From assembly GCA_963556145.1 (NCBI GenBank), contig OY744467.1:3162001-3226000 (forward strand): a stretch of DNA of 64,000 bases, given 5' to 3'. The first letter of the stretch is position 1; each line of letters opens with the position of its first letter. Shown here piece after piece: positions 54,746 to 64,000 of the stretch. Under the pieces are notes generated by a model. It was not told the DNA's origin and did not search any database. It saw only the letters and a list, made by a program, of their open reading frames with translations. This DNA is from Hygrocybe punicea. Its lineage: Eukaryota; Basidiomycota; Agaricomycetes; Agaricales; Hygrophoraceae. Made by a program: the position numbers and the translations under genes.

Positions 54746-56115
54746 ATGGCCCGGTCCAAAGGTGAGCAGCTTCATGTGCCCAAAAACACATTTATTGAGA
54801 AAGTAATCATGAAATTTAGTGATCCTGAAGAGTAGGTAATCTAACATGTCAATTTATGAGGTTTCATTGACCTTTGTTCCTTAGAGCAACTGGCAATGAA
54901 ATCGCTTTGGGAATTGCCCCTCTTACCTGGTAAGAGTTCATTTTTCATTGAAAATACCAGCCTGAATTGTGAAACAGCAACATTGTTTATGTTTACGACA
55001 CCACAACTTGCCACTGAGGTCCCAGACGTCCCATTCACAAACACCGAAAATATCTCGGCTACGACACCCACACCACCGATATTTGCAGCGCCACTTCCTT
55101 CCCCAATCGAATCACCGAATCGTCCCATTGCGGGGCCCTCCAATCGCAGGGTGGTATTGCCCATTGCTGGGCCCAGTAGTAGTAGGTCTCACTTGGCATA
55201 ACTATTGAAATTCAAACAGATTCATTACAGGATCCACAGGTCCCACTTCATCGTCAGTGATGATTGTGGAACAACCGAAAGGGGTAGAACATCCCGAATT
55301 TGGTCTCGTTCCCATTGACCAGGCCGATGCCGATGTTGATGAAAGCAGTCGAATGAGACGGTCATTACCAACGTTGTCGAGGGGTATGTCATATTTATTT
55401 GAACCATCATGATCCTGAGTTACAACTGAAACAACATCAGATCATTTTGTCTTTCAATTTGACAACCCTGCCGAACGTGAGGACAATAATATGCAAGCAG
55501 ATGGTGTCAGGTGCTCGATCAGTAAGTGGACACTCAGTTATTCTTATCCATGTTTATCCGCATTAAATACAGCCTCAGCATCATCTGAGGAGCCGGAACA
55601 GACAAACCGGCAGAATGCCGATGATCAACGCCGAAATCGGAGTCACCGAAATCGGCTACCAAAACAGAGCAGGAAGTACGAACATTTCGAAAGACTGCAT
55701 CCATCAAAAGATGCGTTCTGGGTTCAACAGCAAAAAGAAGATGTCCATCAGGACTTAAAGATATGCACATGGGAGACATTGAGGCTGAAGCTGGTGCTGG
55801 AGAAGAACTTGAACACAATGTTGAGCCTTGACAAGTCAATCACTGATTTAGAAAATGTATACTAGATCAAATTATAATATTGTACAAAGTATTCATGACA
55901 TCAAGTTATCCATTCCATATCAGAAGAGTGTTATGCTGAATGCCAATAACGATGTGTATTCCGATGGTGATGCGTATTCTGACATGCCCAAAATTGGCTA
56001 CTGTGACAACAAGTTGTACGTAAAATACTGTGAATGTTGTACTCAGTGCAAGACTACCCAACTGAGTGGGTTCAGAACGTGGTCAAACATACGCCGAGGC
56101 CGAGGCCGGTGTTGA
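54746..56115 (+). CDS. Unidentified gene, divergent partner of the zinc-cluster gene
   Basis: Starts 176 bp from the opposite gene, so they share a promoter interval. Exon 1 is MARSKGEQLHVPKNTFIEKVIMKFSDPEE, then introns GTAGGT...CCTTAG (about 54834-54885) and GTAAGA...ACCAG (about 54930-54960). A Pro/Thr-rich part follows to about 55200 (PLPSPIESPNRPIAGPSNRR). Then 55491-55865 reads NRLPKQSRKYEHFERLHPSKDAFWVQQQKEDVHQDL...LEKNLNTMLSLDKSITDLENVY. A further frame 55855-56115 has CDNKLYVKYCECCTQCK. I recognise no domain. The Arg/Lys-rich segment may bind nucleic acid. Frame changes at 55200-55490 are unresolved. Confidence 0.4.
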
Positions 56116-56560
56116 CATCGATGCCAATGCTGTCACCGCAACCGCTCTGTAATGCCGGTGTTGCTACTTTGTACACAAGTTCCAAGTCTGATTTGCAACA
56201 TGTGTTAGATATAATACACAATATGAATAATTAAAAGTCAACCATGGTTCAAACGAACGAGATTTTGCAAAATCTTGTTAGAGAACGGGAGATTGATTCA
56301 CAATGCTCTATATGCAGTTGCCCTATGCAAAGGCTCTTTCCCAAGTTGGGCACTGAGTCCACAATCCAAAACACGTCAGAACGTGGTCAAACATAAGCCG
56401 AGGTCGAGGCTGGTGCCGACACCGATGCCAACGCCGATGCCGATCCAATGCCAATTTCGTTGCTGAAGATGATGTTTATGCTCTTGCTGAGACACCGAGG
56501 CTGGACGAAATTTGGAGGGGTGTTTGTCCAATTGTCAGCCAATGAATATTATTATCATTG
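56116..56560. other. Degenerate partial repeats, no gene
   Basis: 56075-56110 and 56370-56410 share 'agaacgtggtcaaacat..gccgaggccgaggc', with GCCGATGCC-type runs after each. Only short frames. Confidence 0.4.
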
Positions 56561-56561
56561 T

Positions 56562-57133
56562 GAACCTCGGCCCAACGGTCTGAGACGGGCAACAATACTT
56601 CCGAAGAACCTTGGCCCAATGGTCTGAGACGGGTAACAATACCCCAGCAGAAACTCGGCCCAACGGTCTGAGATGGGTAACAATACTTCCGAAGCAACTC
56701 GGCCCAACGGTCTGAGACAGGTAACAATACTTCCGAAGAACCTTGGCCCAACGGTCTGAGATGGGTAACAATACTTCTGAAGAACCTTGGCCCAACGGTC
56801 TGAGACGGGTAACAATACCCCCATAGAACCTCAGCCCAACGGTCTGAGATGGGTAACAATACCCCAGCAGAAACTCGGCCCAATGGTCTGAGACGGGTAA
56901 CAATACTTCCGAAGCAACTTGGCCCAACAGTCGGAGACGGGTAACAATACCTCAGCAGAACCTTGGCCCAACGGTCTGAGAAGGGTAACAATACCCCCAT
57001 AGAACCTCAGCCCAATGGTCTGAGACGGGTAACAATACCCCAGCAGAAACTTGGCCCATCGGTCTCATATGGGTAATGATTCCCCCATAGAACTTCGGCC
57101 CAACGGTCTCACATGGATAACACTATTCTTCAG
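56562..57133. repeat. 44-bp minisatellite, about 13 copies
   Basis: The unit is 'aacctcggcccaacggtctg' + 'agacgggtaacaatacttcc' + 'gaag' (44 bp), with variants in the last ten bases (ccccagcag, cccccatag). Copies diverge toward the right end. All three minus-strand frames are free of stops through most of the array, giving repetitive peptides with S/T-DRWAKVL that I do not regard as a gene. Confidence 0.92.
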
Positions 57134-57439
57134 CCCACCCATCTAACACCAGCACTATGACATTCTTGAGTTGTCCCATCAGGTACCTGACAATATTATT
57201 TTGTCGGCCCAGATTAGCTGGCCCGTCCCAAATGTAACATTGTCAACCTCGGTTGGCCAGTCTGACACGGGATAAGTCACAGCATGATGTGCTGGTTTGG
57301 GGGGGCATGAGGAGGAGGGGGTCAGTACAACTCAAAGGGACACATCGGACCACTTGTGGGGCTATACTTACAGTCCATTTGGTCCTACATGACTGCTCCT
57401 CACTTAGTTTTGTGGTGCATGATCCCAGGTAGAGATTTG
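57134..57439. repeat. Spacer plus one 148-bp unit
   Basis: 57140-57290 has fading remnants of the 44-bp repeat text ('ggcccaga..agctggcccg'). 57290-57440 is one diverged unit of the 19965-20385 array ('gaggaggagggggtcagtac', 'cttacagtccatttggtcc'). Confidence 0.55.
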
Positions 57440-57793
57440 AGACTGGGGGAGTACTGAGAAAGACTTCGTGACTGACTGTGACATTTGCCTTTTTAGATCA
57501 AATTCCGTATCATACAAAGTCTTTTTCTCATTCTTCAGCACGGTTTGTGATTTTTTACAACCTCAACATAAATCCTATATTGATGAAAATATTTGAGGAC
57601 AAAATTCAGAAAATCTAGTTTATTTGTGATTTTTAACAAAAAAAAGGGGTTAGAAATGCAGAATTTGGCTCTCTGGTCGATTTCAAACATTAATTAATTA
57701 ATTAATTAATTAATTAATTAATTACTAATGATCCGCCATATATCCTGGACTCATAAGAACGATTCTTCCATAAATGGAAGAACTCGTAATTAT
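57440..57793 (+). mobile_element. Hairpin-ended tail, element D3
   Basis: Third copy of the tail: 'gtgactgactgtgacatttgcc', 'gaggacaaaattcagaaaatctag', a perfect (TTAA)n tract at about 57690-57723, 'tatatcctggactcataag', hairpin TTCTTCCATAAATGGAAGAA (57763-57782), CTCGTAAT. The 148-bp unit precedes it as in D1. Confidence 0.7.
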
Positions 57794-58047
57794 AAAGCCA
57801 GCATGGACCAGCTTTGTCAAGTTGTAGGTATCTCTGTTTGACCAATTTTCTGGTGCTAATTGTAAAAAGTTTGATTTGTACTATGTGAAGAACTCTATGT
57901 GTACCTCAATGCTTCACTTAAGAAACATATTGAAGATGTAGTGGTGTGGTGGGGCATCAGTTTGGTTTCCTGCTTTGCAAGGGTACAGAAATTGACCAAG
58001 TAACACTAGCAACATTCTCTCCAATATCCGACACTCTTGTGGATGTC

Positions 58048-58314
58048 ACACGACTACCTTGCTATTCAAGGTTCCTCTGTGCCATCTGAGCATGCCTTCT
58101 CTAATGGTGCACTGACTGCAATGTGGTGTCACAATTGACCATCCCCAGGAGTTTTTGAAGCCTTGCAGATTCTGAAAAGTGCATACCAAAATGGTCACAT
58201 TGGTGCTGCACAACAAGCTGAGGCTCATATGGTTGCATTTCTTGAACATTTGGACAGGGAACATGATGATGATGGCAAAGAATTTTGCATTAGGCAATTG
58301 CGCTATTTTGTTTA
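58048..58314 (+). pseudogene. hAT transposase dimerisation-domain relict
   Basis: DYLAIQGSSVPSEHAFSNGAL...MWCHN*PSPGVFEALQILKSAY...FLEHLDRE... is the C-terminal hAT signature (DYLAIQGSSVPxExxFS). It has one internal TGA and ends at TAG 58314. It is a different hAT lineage from 35531-38801 (DYLSIPATSTAIERVFS). Upstream to 57800 I cannot follow the rest. Confidence 0.72.
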
Positions 58315-58329
58315 GCCTAGATCTAAATA

Positions 58330-58506
58330 TATTCAAAAGGTCCGATGTCAGGTTCACACTGGTCTGAACCTGAACTGGACCTTCTGAACCTGTTCAAATG
58401 AGTTCAGTCTGACATTCTAACATTAACCTGAATTGAACTTCAAGTCCAGTTCAGGGTTCTATTTTATTTGCCCAAAACCAGACCAAACCAGACTGTGGCA
58501 ACACTA
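58330..58506. mobile_element. Right end of a hAT MITE (M4)
   Basis: Subterminal 'gttcagtctgac', 'tccagttcaggg' and 'accagaccaaaccagac' repeats end in TGTGGCAACACTA (58506), the M2/M3 terminal repeat. The left end was not found. Confidence 0.55.
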
Positions 58507-58514
58507 GATGGCAT

Positions 58515-59385
58515 GACCTTAATAATTTGGTATTTTCTTAACAATTATTACCTATCATGATGTGACCTGTAACAATTTGGGGGGGGGTCAGACCAGTCAG
58601 GCACTGTACCTAGAGCTACAGCAAACTTTTTACACTATGACAGGCATTGAAGACAGCAACAGATGGTTTAAAGTGATCACAGAAGGAATTGCTTGAATTT
58701 GTGGATGATACTGGGTATGCGTTGGACAATAAGATAGGATGGTTTGTGTACCACCATTTATTTTGATATCATGCTGTTAATGCTATTCTAGGTTAAATTT
58801 ATTGTGCCAAGTCCTGGACTGGCAGTGTGACAATTTGGGGGAGACAACAACCCTCTCGCCAAGTCTCTTTTTTACTCTTAATGAACATGTTAATGAAGGG
58901 ATTGACTCCTTCTCATCATATGGAGAAGTTCTATATACCCTACAGTACTTAGAGGAGGACCATTGATGTAGCCCAGTTTGTGGTGAACAATTCAGCCATG
59001 AGATGACAGTTGGAAACCTAACAATTTGGCCTTACTGTGACATGACTTTTTCATGAGATAACAATTCAATTGACCTGCATGATGTGACAAATTGTTATAA
59101 TTACCAGGCTTACCACCTGACCTTCCCACACTTTGAGCCTTATTAGGCTTGAGTCTTATTAGGCTCAAATTTTGTAATTTCTTGATACTGGTAAACTTGC
59201 CAATAACTCCACACTTAAGTCAATGTACAGATAAGCACACAAAATGGGTATTGAGATGAGATGTTGCATCAGAAACAGTGGTGGCATTGTTTCGGATCTC
59301 TCTGCTGTTGTCAGAGCTCACTGTCTACAACTTTTTCACTATCCTGCAGTCCTTTCATGCTGAATTTATTTACTCATGTACATAC
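58515..59385. other. No gene; AT-rich
   Basis: 'tgacctgtaacaatttggggg', 'gtgacaatttgggggagac' and similar phrases repeat loosely (58560, 58825). Only short frames. Nothing else recognised. Confidence 0.35.
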
Positions 59386-59389
59386 TTCA

Positions 59390-59776
59390 TACAGGCTAAT
59401 ATACATGGAAATGCACAAGGAAATAGAGAAAATAAATAAAATTGGGGGAAGGACACATGGGGTGCTGCTACCAGATAAGTGGGTACCCACCTTCATAGAG
59501 GCATTATATTTCATCCACTGGTAATGGGTAAGGATGCCTGAGGGTGGGGAAGGGACAGAAAGGATGTGGGGAGCAGGGGAGAGTGTGGGGTGTGTGACTT
59601 GGTGGCAGGGAAGCAGTGGTGAAGTGAGGTGGATAGGGGACAGGACAAAGAGAGGATTGGGGGAGAGTTTCTGGCCCCAAACAAGTGGTGAGAAGAGGTA
59701 AGTACATGGGGGAAAAGACAGGAGGGGGTGGGTACTCACCTTTGCCCTTTGGGCCCCCCATCAGCGGCAACAGCCA

Positions 59777-59809
<33 letters not shown>

Positions 59810-60207
59810 CAATGGCAGCGGCAGCAGCAATGGCAACAGCAGCAGTGGCTGCAACAGTGGCAACAGCAGCAGTAGCAACAACAGCGCTGGCAGTGACACA
59901 GCATTGATGGCAGTGGCAGCAACAGCAGCAACACAGCAGAACACAGGTCAACTCCTTCCTCCCCACCTCTCCCAACTCCTCGCAACCCCAGGCCCACGTC
60001 AATTGATGTGGCACTGCGGCTTGCGAGGAAATTTGAGGAGGACGGTTTGTGGTCCAAACTGGGTCTACTTGCAGACTGAACTGCACGGAACGGTCCCATG
60101 TGGTCCCAGTTCCAGTTCAGCAGAAGGGCTGAACTGAACCGAGGGTTTGGTTTTCAGTTCAGCCAAAAAGGCCGAAAACCAGACCAAACTGGACTTCGGC
60201 AACACTA
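59390..60207 (+). mobile_element. hAT MITE M3 with GCA-repeat core, left part shared with 63150-63490
   Basis: The right end ACTTCGGCAACACTA (60207) equals the M2 terminus. Subterminal GGTTCAG repeats and the 'acgtcaattgatgtggcac' motif lie at 59996-60015. A (GCA/CAG)n core lies at 59770-59940. The left section 59390-59770 is repeated in reverse complement at 63150-63490. No left TAGTGTTG end and no target duplication found, so it is truncated or composite. Confidence 0.55.
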
Positions 60208-60492
60208 CCCCCATGGCCCTCTCCACATTCCACCACTGATAGAGATGATGGAAAAATCATCTACAATGTCCCCATCATCTATTCCATGATTTTCACCATC
60301 CTGATCAGTTATGCCATTGAGTTGCATGAGGGTGTCACTGAAGTTGGTTGCGATGGAAATATCTTGACAACAATGATGCTGTTGACTACACCATCACCAT
60401 GAGCAACCCCCAACATTGCCCTTGTTGTCTTTGTCACTGTGTGCTGTGACTGCAAGTGTGACTGTAGACCCAGAAGAGGAATCTACAGAAAG
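60208..60492. other. Flank of M3 and element F; short frames only
   Basis: 'gcaagtgtgactgtagaccc' at about 60451 resembles 'gcaagtgtagaccccgaata' at 15582. Nothing else recognised. The duplication ACAGAAAG of element F ends here. Confidence 0.3.
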
Positions 60493-61476
60493 TAGGCAAC
60501 TGCACGAATCATCCACGGGTGCCAAATTTGGTATCCGTATCCGTATCTGTCAATATCCATACCCGAGTCACAGATATGGATATGATACGGCAGGTATTTA
60601 CCTCGCGTTCGCCGCGCCAACGTCAATTGACATTGCGGCGTGCTCACGCAAGGTAACTGAGGCCGAGGACAGGTCTGCACCATGCTCAGGGCACAGTGCA
60701 GACATGTCGTGGTAGGTCGGCCGCGTGGTGGCTGAGGCAGCAGTGATGGCCGGTCATCATGGTGGTGTGCAAGTGAGTTGGGGATGCTTGAAAATGGACG
60801 AGAAACGGGTGCCGTGGGTGTTGACCAAGTGGGGGTGGTGTTTGGGGCAAAAGGCGGCGAGGTGATGTATTTGGGCTTTCGTTGTCCCAGTCTCAATGCG
60901 AACGCGATGCGGGGGGTGGGTTGGCCGCGACCAGGTGGTGGGCACACCACCATCCTCCCAGTTACCTCGCGGTTGCAGCGCCAACGTTGATTGACGTGAC
61001 ATTGCACATCCATGAGGTATGTTGGTGGTTGGATGGCCGTGGCCTTCATCGCGGTTGTGGTGGTGGAGGTGGCCACCATTGTCATCCTTGTCCTCACTGC
61101 CTGTCGTCCTCGTCGGGTGTGTGGTGTTTGTGTTGTTGGTACTGCTGTCGTCATCGTTTTTGTAATTAGTAGCTAAGAAAAAAGACCAAAAAAAAACTTA
61201 CCTACTGCAACGGGGGGTGGGTGCACTGCCCTCCCGCTGCCCTTCTCCCCATGTCCCATTGTTGTCCATCGTTGTTGTTGGCGTTCTCGTTGTTGTTGTC
61301 GCCGTAGCTGTGGGTTGGTGATGTTGATGTGTGATGTGGGTACTGTGACACTACCCAAATAGGGACAGGTTACGGATACACAGGTGCACGGATTGGGAAA
61401 TCTTGATCCATACCCATATCTGAGGTGATCCGTATCTGTGATCCGTGCTGATCCGCCCAATCCATGCAATTGCCTA
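60493..61476. mobile_element. hAT-type MITE F, 984 bp, TSD ACAGAAAG
   Basis: Ends TAGGCAACTGCACGAATC / TCCATGCAATTGCCTA. A perfect 8-bp duplication ACAGAAAG is at 60485-60492 and 61477-61484. Subterminal GGTATCCGTATCCGTATC-type repeats are present at both ends. The core has a 'cgtcaattgac' motif twice and one 150-bp-satellite-like unit. An intron-like GTAAGTTTTTTTTTGGTC...CTTAG lies on the minus strand at about 61170-61200. Partial relative at 63495-64000. Confidence 0.9.
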
Positions 61477-61555
61477 ACAGAAAGGGGGTGATCAGCTGAG
61501 AAGTGATCGTAGGAGTCCAAGGATTTCTTATAGAAATGTCTAAGTCAATCCTACC

Positions 61556-61993
61556 TAAGATAGACCTCATCCACAAACAGTTACATCACGTGAAATAGTG
61601 TGACAATGAAGTAAAACCTCCATAGATAACTTTTGGAGATGTTTAAAAAAAATCTGTTCCAGTGAAATGTTCAGAGAGTGGTTCCAGAGGGATCTGTGTA
61701 TTCAAAAGTTGGATTTTCAATCATTTGAAGGAGGAGATAGATATTTGGTCTAACCTATTGGTGTGTGTTATGGAGGTGTCACAGTGGTTGATGGGTTAGA
61801 CCAAATATCTATCTCCTCCTTCAAATGATTGAAAATCCAACTTTTGAATACACAGATCCCTCTGGAACCACTCTCTGAACATTTCACTGGAACAGATTTT
61901 TTTTAAACATCTCCAAAAGTTATCTATGGAGGTTTTACTTCATTGTCACGCCATTTCATGTGATGTAACTGTTTGTGGATGAGGTCTATCTTA
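61556..61993. repeat. Palindrome P3, arms about 200 bp, loop about 38 bp
   Basis: The left arm TAAGATAGACCTCATCC... (61556-61755) and right arm ...GGATGAGGTCTATCTTA (61794-61993) are almost identical. The loop is 'tattggtgtgtgttatggaggtgtcacagtggttgatg'. No coding capacity. Confidence 0.88.
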
Positions 61994-63149
61994 GATTCTG
62001 AACGTTCCGGAACAGAGGAGAAGGGTAGGGAAAGGACAAAGAGGGATATGGAGGATACGAATAGGCAACTAAACTATAAGACTGAGGTGCGGTGATAATT
62101 TGTGAGGCAAGATGATAACCTGTATTTCTTATTTGTAAAAAGTACAACTTTTATACTACTGGTGGAATCCTGTGCTGTAGTAACTACATACTACAAGCAA
62201 AGGCTGTATATAATAGGGGAGGGAGCGGAGAGCGAGACAGGAGGAAGTTCCTATGTACTAGAAATGGGAAACAAAGATAAATGATATACAAATGGATAAA
62301 AACTAATTCTGGGTCATTAAGAACATTGCATTGTTTATAGGGATGATTCTGGAGTTGGAATCCAGAGTGGAATCAGTAGGAGAGACCTGAATTGAGTGGA
62401 ATTAATGACAATTGAATGAAAATTGTTGGGAACAGAGTGGGATATGAAGAGGATATGGATCCAGAGGGTCTGGAGCCTCTACAGCACCCAGGCCACCACT
62501 GCTGGCTCTTATGTTCAAGGCCATTGGTTGAAAAACTCAGGTGCACTCCTGCACAGCTTTGAGGATGTCTGGGGAGGTGTTCTTGATATGAATTGTTGAT
62601 GTTGTTGTCTTATTCTTTGTTCCTGTGGTTGTTGAGGGGGTGGGGAGTGGGAATGTGGCAGGAGGTGAGCTGGGAGGTGGGCATGTGGTAGTAAAAGGCA
62701 AGTGAACAGTCACTTGCCTTTTAGACTTTTATCACCACCATCCCCCATTACCCTGTGCTCCCACTCTCCACCGCCTCAACAACAACAGAAATGAGGAGGA
62801 TGAGGATGACGGTGACAATTAGCCAAGCCCACCCCCCTGTATGCCTTCAAAACCAAGTAGGAGCACCCCCACCATTTCCAACCAACAGCCTCAAACTCCA
62901 AAATTAGTTGCAATGGATTGGGTGCACAGCAATGAAGACAATGGAGGCAATATGGTGGGTTGCCCACAGCAGTCATCAACAGTGTCATCATTGTCAAGGT
63001 ATCATTGCTGGAACTGCTGCCATCACCACCCTTGCGCAACTCAATGATAGGACCAATTGGGATGGCAAAACCTATGACAGGGCTGCTGGGAAATTGAAGA
63101 TGATGTCCCTCATGTTTTTATTAATGGTGGAATACAGGGAGGGCCGTGA
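61994..63149. other. No clear gene
   Basis: AT-rich to about 62450, then mixed sequence with ACC/TGG-rich patches. Frames on both strands (such as 62908-63171) are short and without domains. A palindromic 'ggcaagtgaacagtcacttgcc' lies at about 62698-62719. Confidence 0.35.
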
Positions 63150-63490
63150 GGGGCCCCAAGGGCAAAGGTGAGTACCCATCCCCTCCTGCTTTTTCCCCAT
63201 GTACTCACCTCTTCCTGCCACTCATTCAAGGCCAGAAACCTTCCCCAACCCTCCCTTTGCCCTTTCCCCCATCCACCTCACTTCACTTGCGCTTCCCCAC
63301 CACCACTTTCACCAGTCTGGCCACCCTCCCCCACTCCCAGCATCCTTCCCATCCCCTCCCCACCCTCCAGCACCCTTTCCCATCAAGGGTGGACCACTCT
63401 GTGAAGGTGAGTACCAACTTATCTGGCAGCAGTCCTTCTCCCCATTTTATTTATTTTCTCCATTTCCTCATGCATTTCCATGTATATTAG
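63150..63490 (-). repeat. Inverted copy of the left part of M3
   Basis: 'gccccaagggcaaaggtgagtaccca...' to 'gcatttccatgtatattagct' is the reverse complement of 59390-59770 with moderate divergence. Confidence 0.7.
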
Positions 63491-63494
63491 CTAG

Positions 63495-64000
63495 TGAACT
63501 GCAGGGGTACAGTGACCCCATGGGTTTTTAGTCATGGGTTGCCATGGGTATGGGTACGGGTAGCCAAGTCCGGACCCAGCCCAAACCCATACCCGTGGCA
63601 CGGGTCATGCAGGTTTATTGCGAGTAGTGTCACAACCATGTGACATCCAGTTTGCTCTCAATCAGCAACAGCAATGGCAACAACAACAACGAGAACAGCA
63701 ACAACAACAACGGCCAACGATGGGGCATGGGGAGAAGGGCAGTGGGAGGGTGGTGCACCCACCTCCTGTTGCAGTAGGTATGTTTTTTTTTGTTTTTTTT
63801 TCTTAGCTACTAATGAGGATGACAGCAGTACCAACAACACAAACACCACGACCACCACAGCGACCATGACCACGACCACTAGCATGACCACTAGCACAAC
63901 CATGACCACAACTATGACCACAACCATGACCACGATTGCAACCATGGCCGTGATGAAGGCCATGGCCATGATCGTGACTGTGATGAAGGCCACAGCCATG
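63495..64000. mobile_element. Partial element related to F, cut by the window end
   Basis: Subterminal 'atgggtatgggtacgggtag' and 'acccatacccgtggcacggg' repeats (63540-63605). A CAACAACAACGAGAACAGC core follows, then 'ggggcatggggagaagggca' and an intron-like GTATGTTTTTTTTT...CTTAG (63778-63807). These parallel the minus strand of F at 61170-61260. It ends in (ATGACCACG)n-type repeats. The other end lies outside. Confidence 0.5.

Noticed and set aside
56476..57000. 174-aa minus-strand ORF
   Set aside because: Translation of the 44-bp minisatellite; repeats in every frame.
56562..57133. Regular 44-bp repeats as a CRISPR array
   Set aside because: No unique spacers: units are contiguous and similar over full length; eukaryotic context, no cas genes.
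59685..60137. Ser/Gly/Asn-rich 150-aa ORF
   Set aside because: GCA/CAG repeat core of MITE M3.
63658..63999. Val/Met-rich 113-aa minus ORF resembling a membrane protein
   Set aside because: Product of (ATGACCACG)n-type repeats; hydrophobicity is a repeat artefact.
1..64000. tRNA or rRNA genes
   Set aside because: I saw no cloverleaf with GGTTCRANTCC-type B box or rRNA-conserved stretch; a tRNAscan/Rfam run would settle it.

Overview
The window looks like a transposon-rich stretch of a basidiomycete fungal genome, most likely an Agaricomycete. The signs are very short GT-AG introns (about 46-55 nt), Ty3-type chromoviruses, Helitrons, hAT elements, a TET/JBP-like oxygenase gene of a type common in mushrooms, and no bacterial operon structure, tRNA or rRNA. 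Nearly every base can be placed in nested mobile elements or in small islands of intron-bearing genes.

Left part (1-14.2 kb). A Ty3-like gag-protease reading frame runs off the left edge behind its LTR (3124-4527). That element sits in a Helitron (copy A), whose Rep domain is at 4528-7567. Helitron A is cut by a 1.3-kb hAT-type MITE (7568-8876), which joins directly to the 3' half of a second transposon, a hAT (8877-10368). From 14206 back to 11949 on the minus strand lie the last helicase motifs and a cysteine-protease-like domain of a second Helitron (copy B).

Centre (14.2-40.6 kb). Helitron B is read on the minus strand and is broken into pieces: N-terminal repeats (about 39.5-38.8 kb), Rep (35.5-32.4 kb), helicase start (30.6-30.1 kb), Walker B (28.9-28.7 kb) and helicase end (14.2-11.9 kb). 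The insertions include a complete hAT with an intact six-exon transposase (35531-38801, TSD ATTGAGAT), a solo LTR with TSD ACGT (30566-32438) and a block from 14.2 to 28.7 kb. That block holds satellite-like tandem repeats, two large palindromes, a hairpin-ended repeat element and a nearly pristine 7.1-kb chromovirus (21519-28660, TSD TAAGA, LTRs differing at about three positions).

Right part (40.8-64 kb). Several intron-containing genes form islands: a protein whose N-terminus resembles the histone H3 tail followed by a PHD-like finger (minus, 42.4-40.8 kb), a TET/JBP-like 2-oxoglutarate oxygenase (plus, 43.7-45.3 kb), two unidentified genes, and a divergent pair at 54.6/54.7 kb. One of the pair is a zinc-cluster/coiled-coil gene split by a MITE with an 8-bp TSD. 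The rest is hAT MITEs with triplet-repeat cores, a 44-bp minisatellite, a third palindrome and relict hAT or Helitron fragments.

How the parts act together. The Helitrons are dead by stops, frameshifts and insertions. The hAT at 35.5 kb and the chromovirus at 21.5 kb look recently active. The hAT transposase, rather than the MITEs themselves, could mobilise TAGTGTTG- or TAGG-ended MITEs. The H3-tail/PHD and TET-like genes suggest chromatin or DNA-modification functions carried in the repeat landscape; that link is inference.
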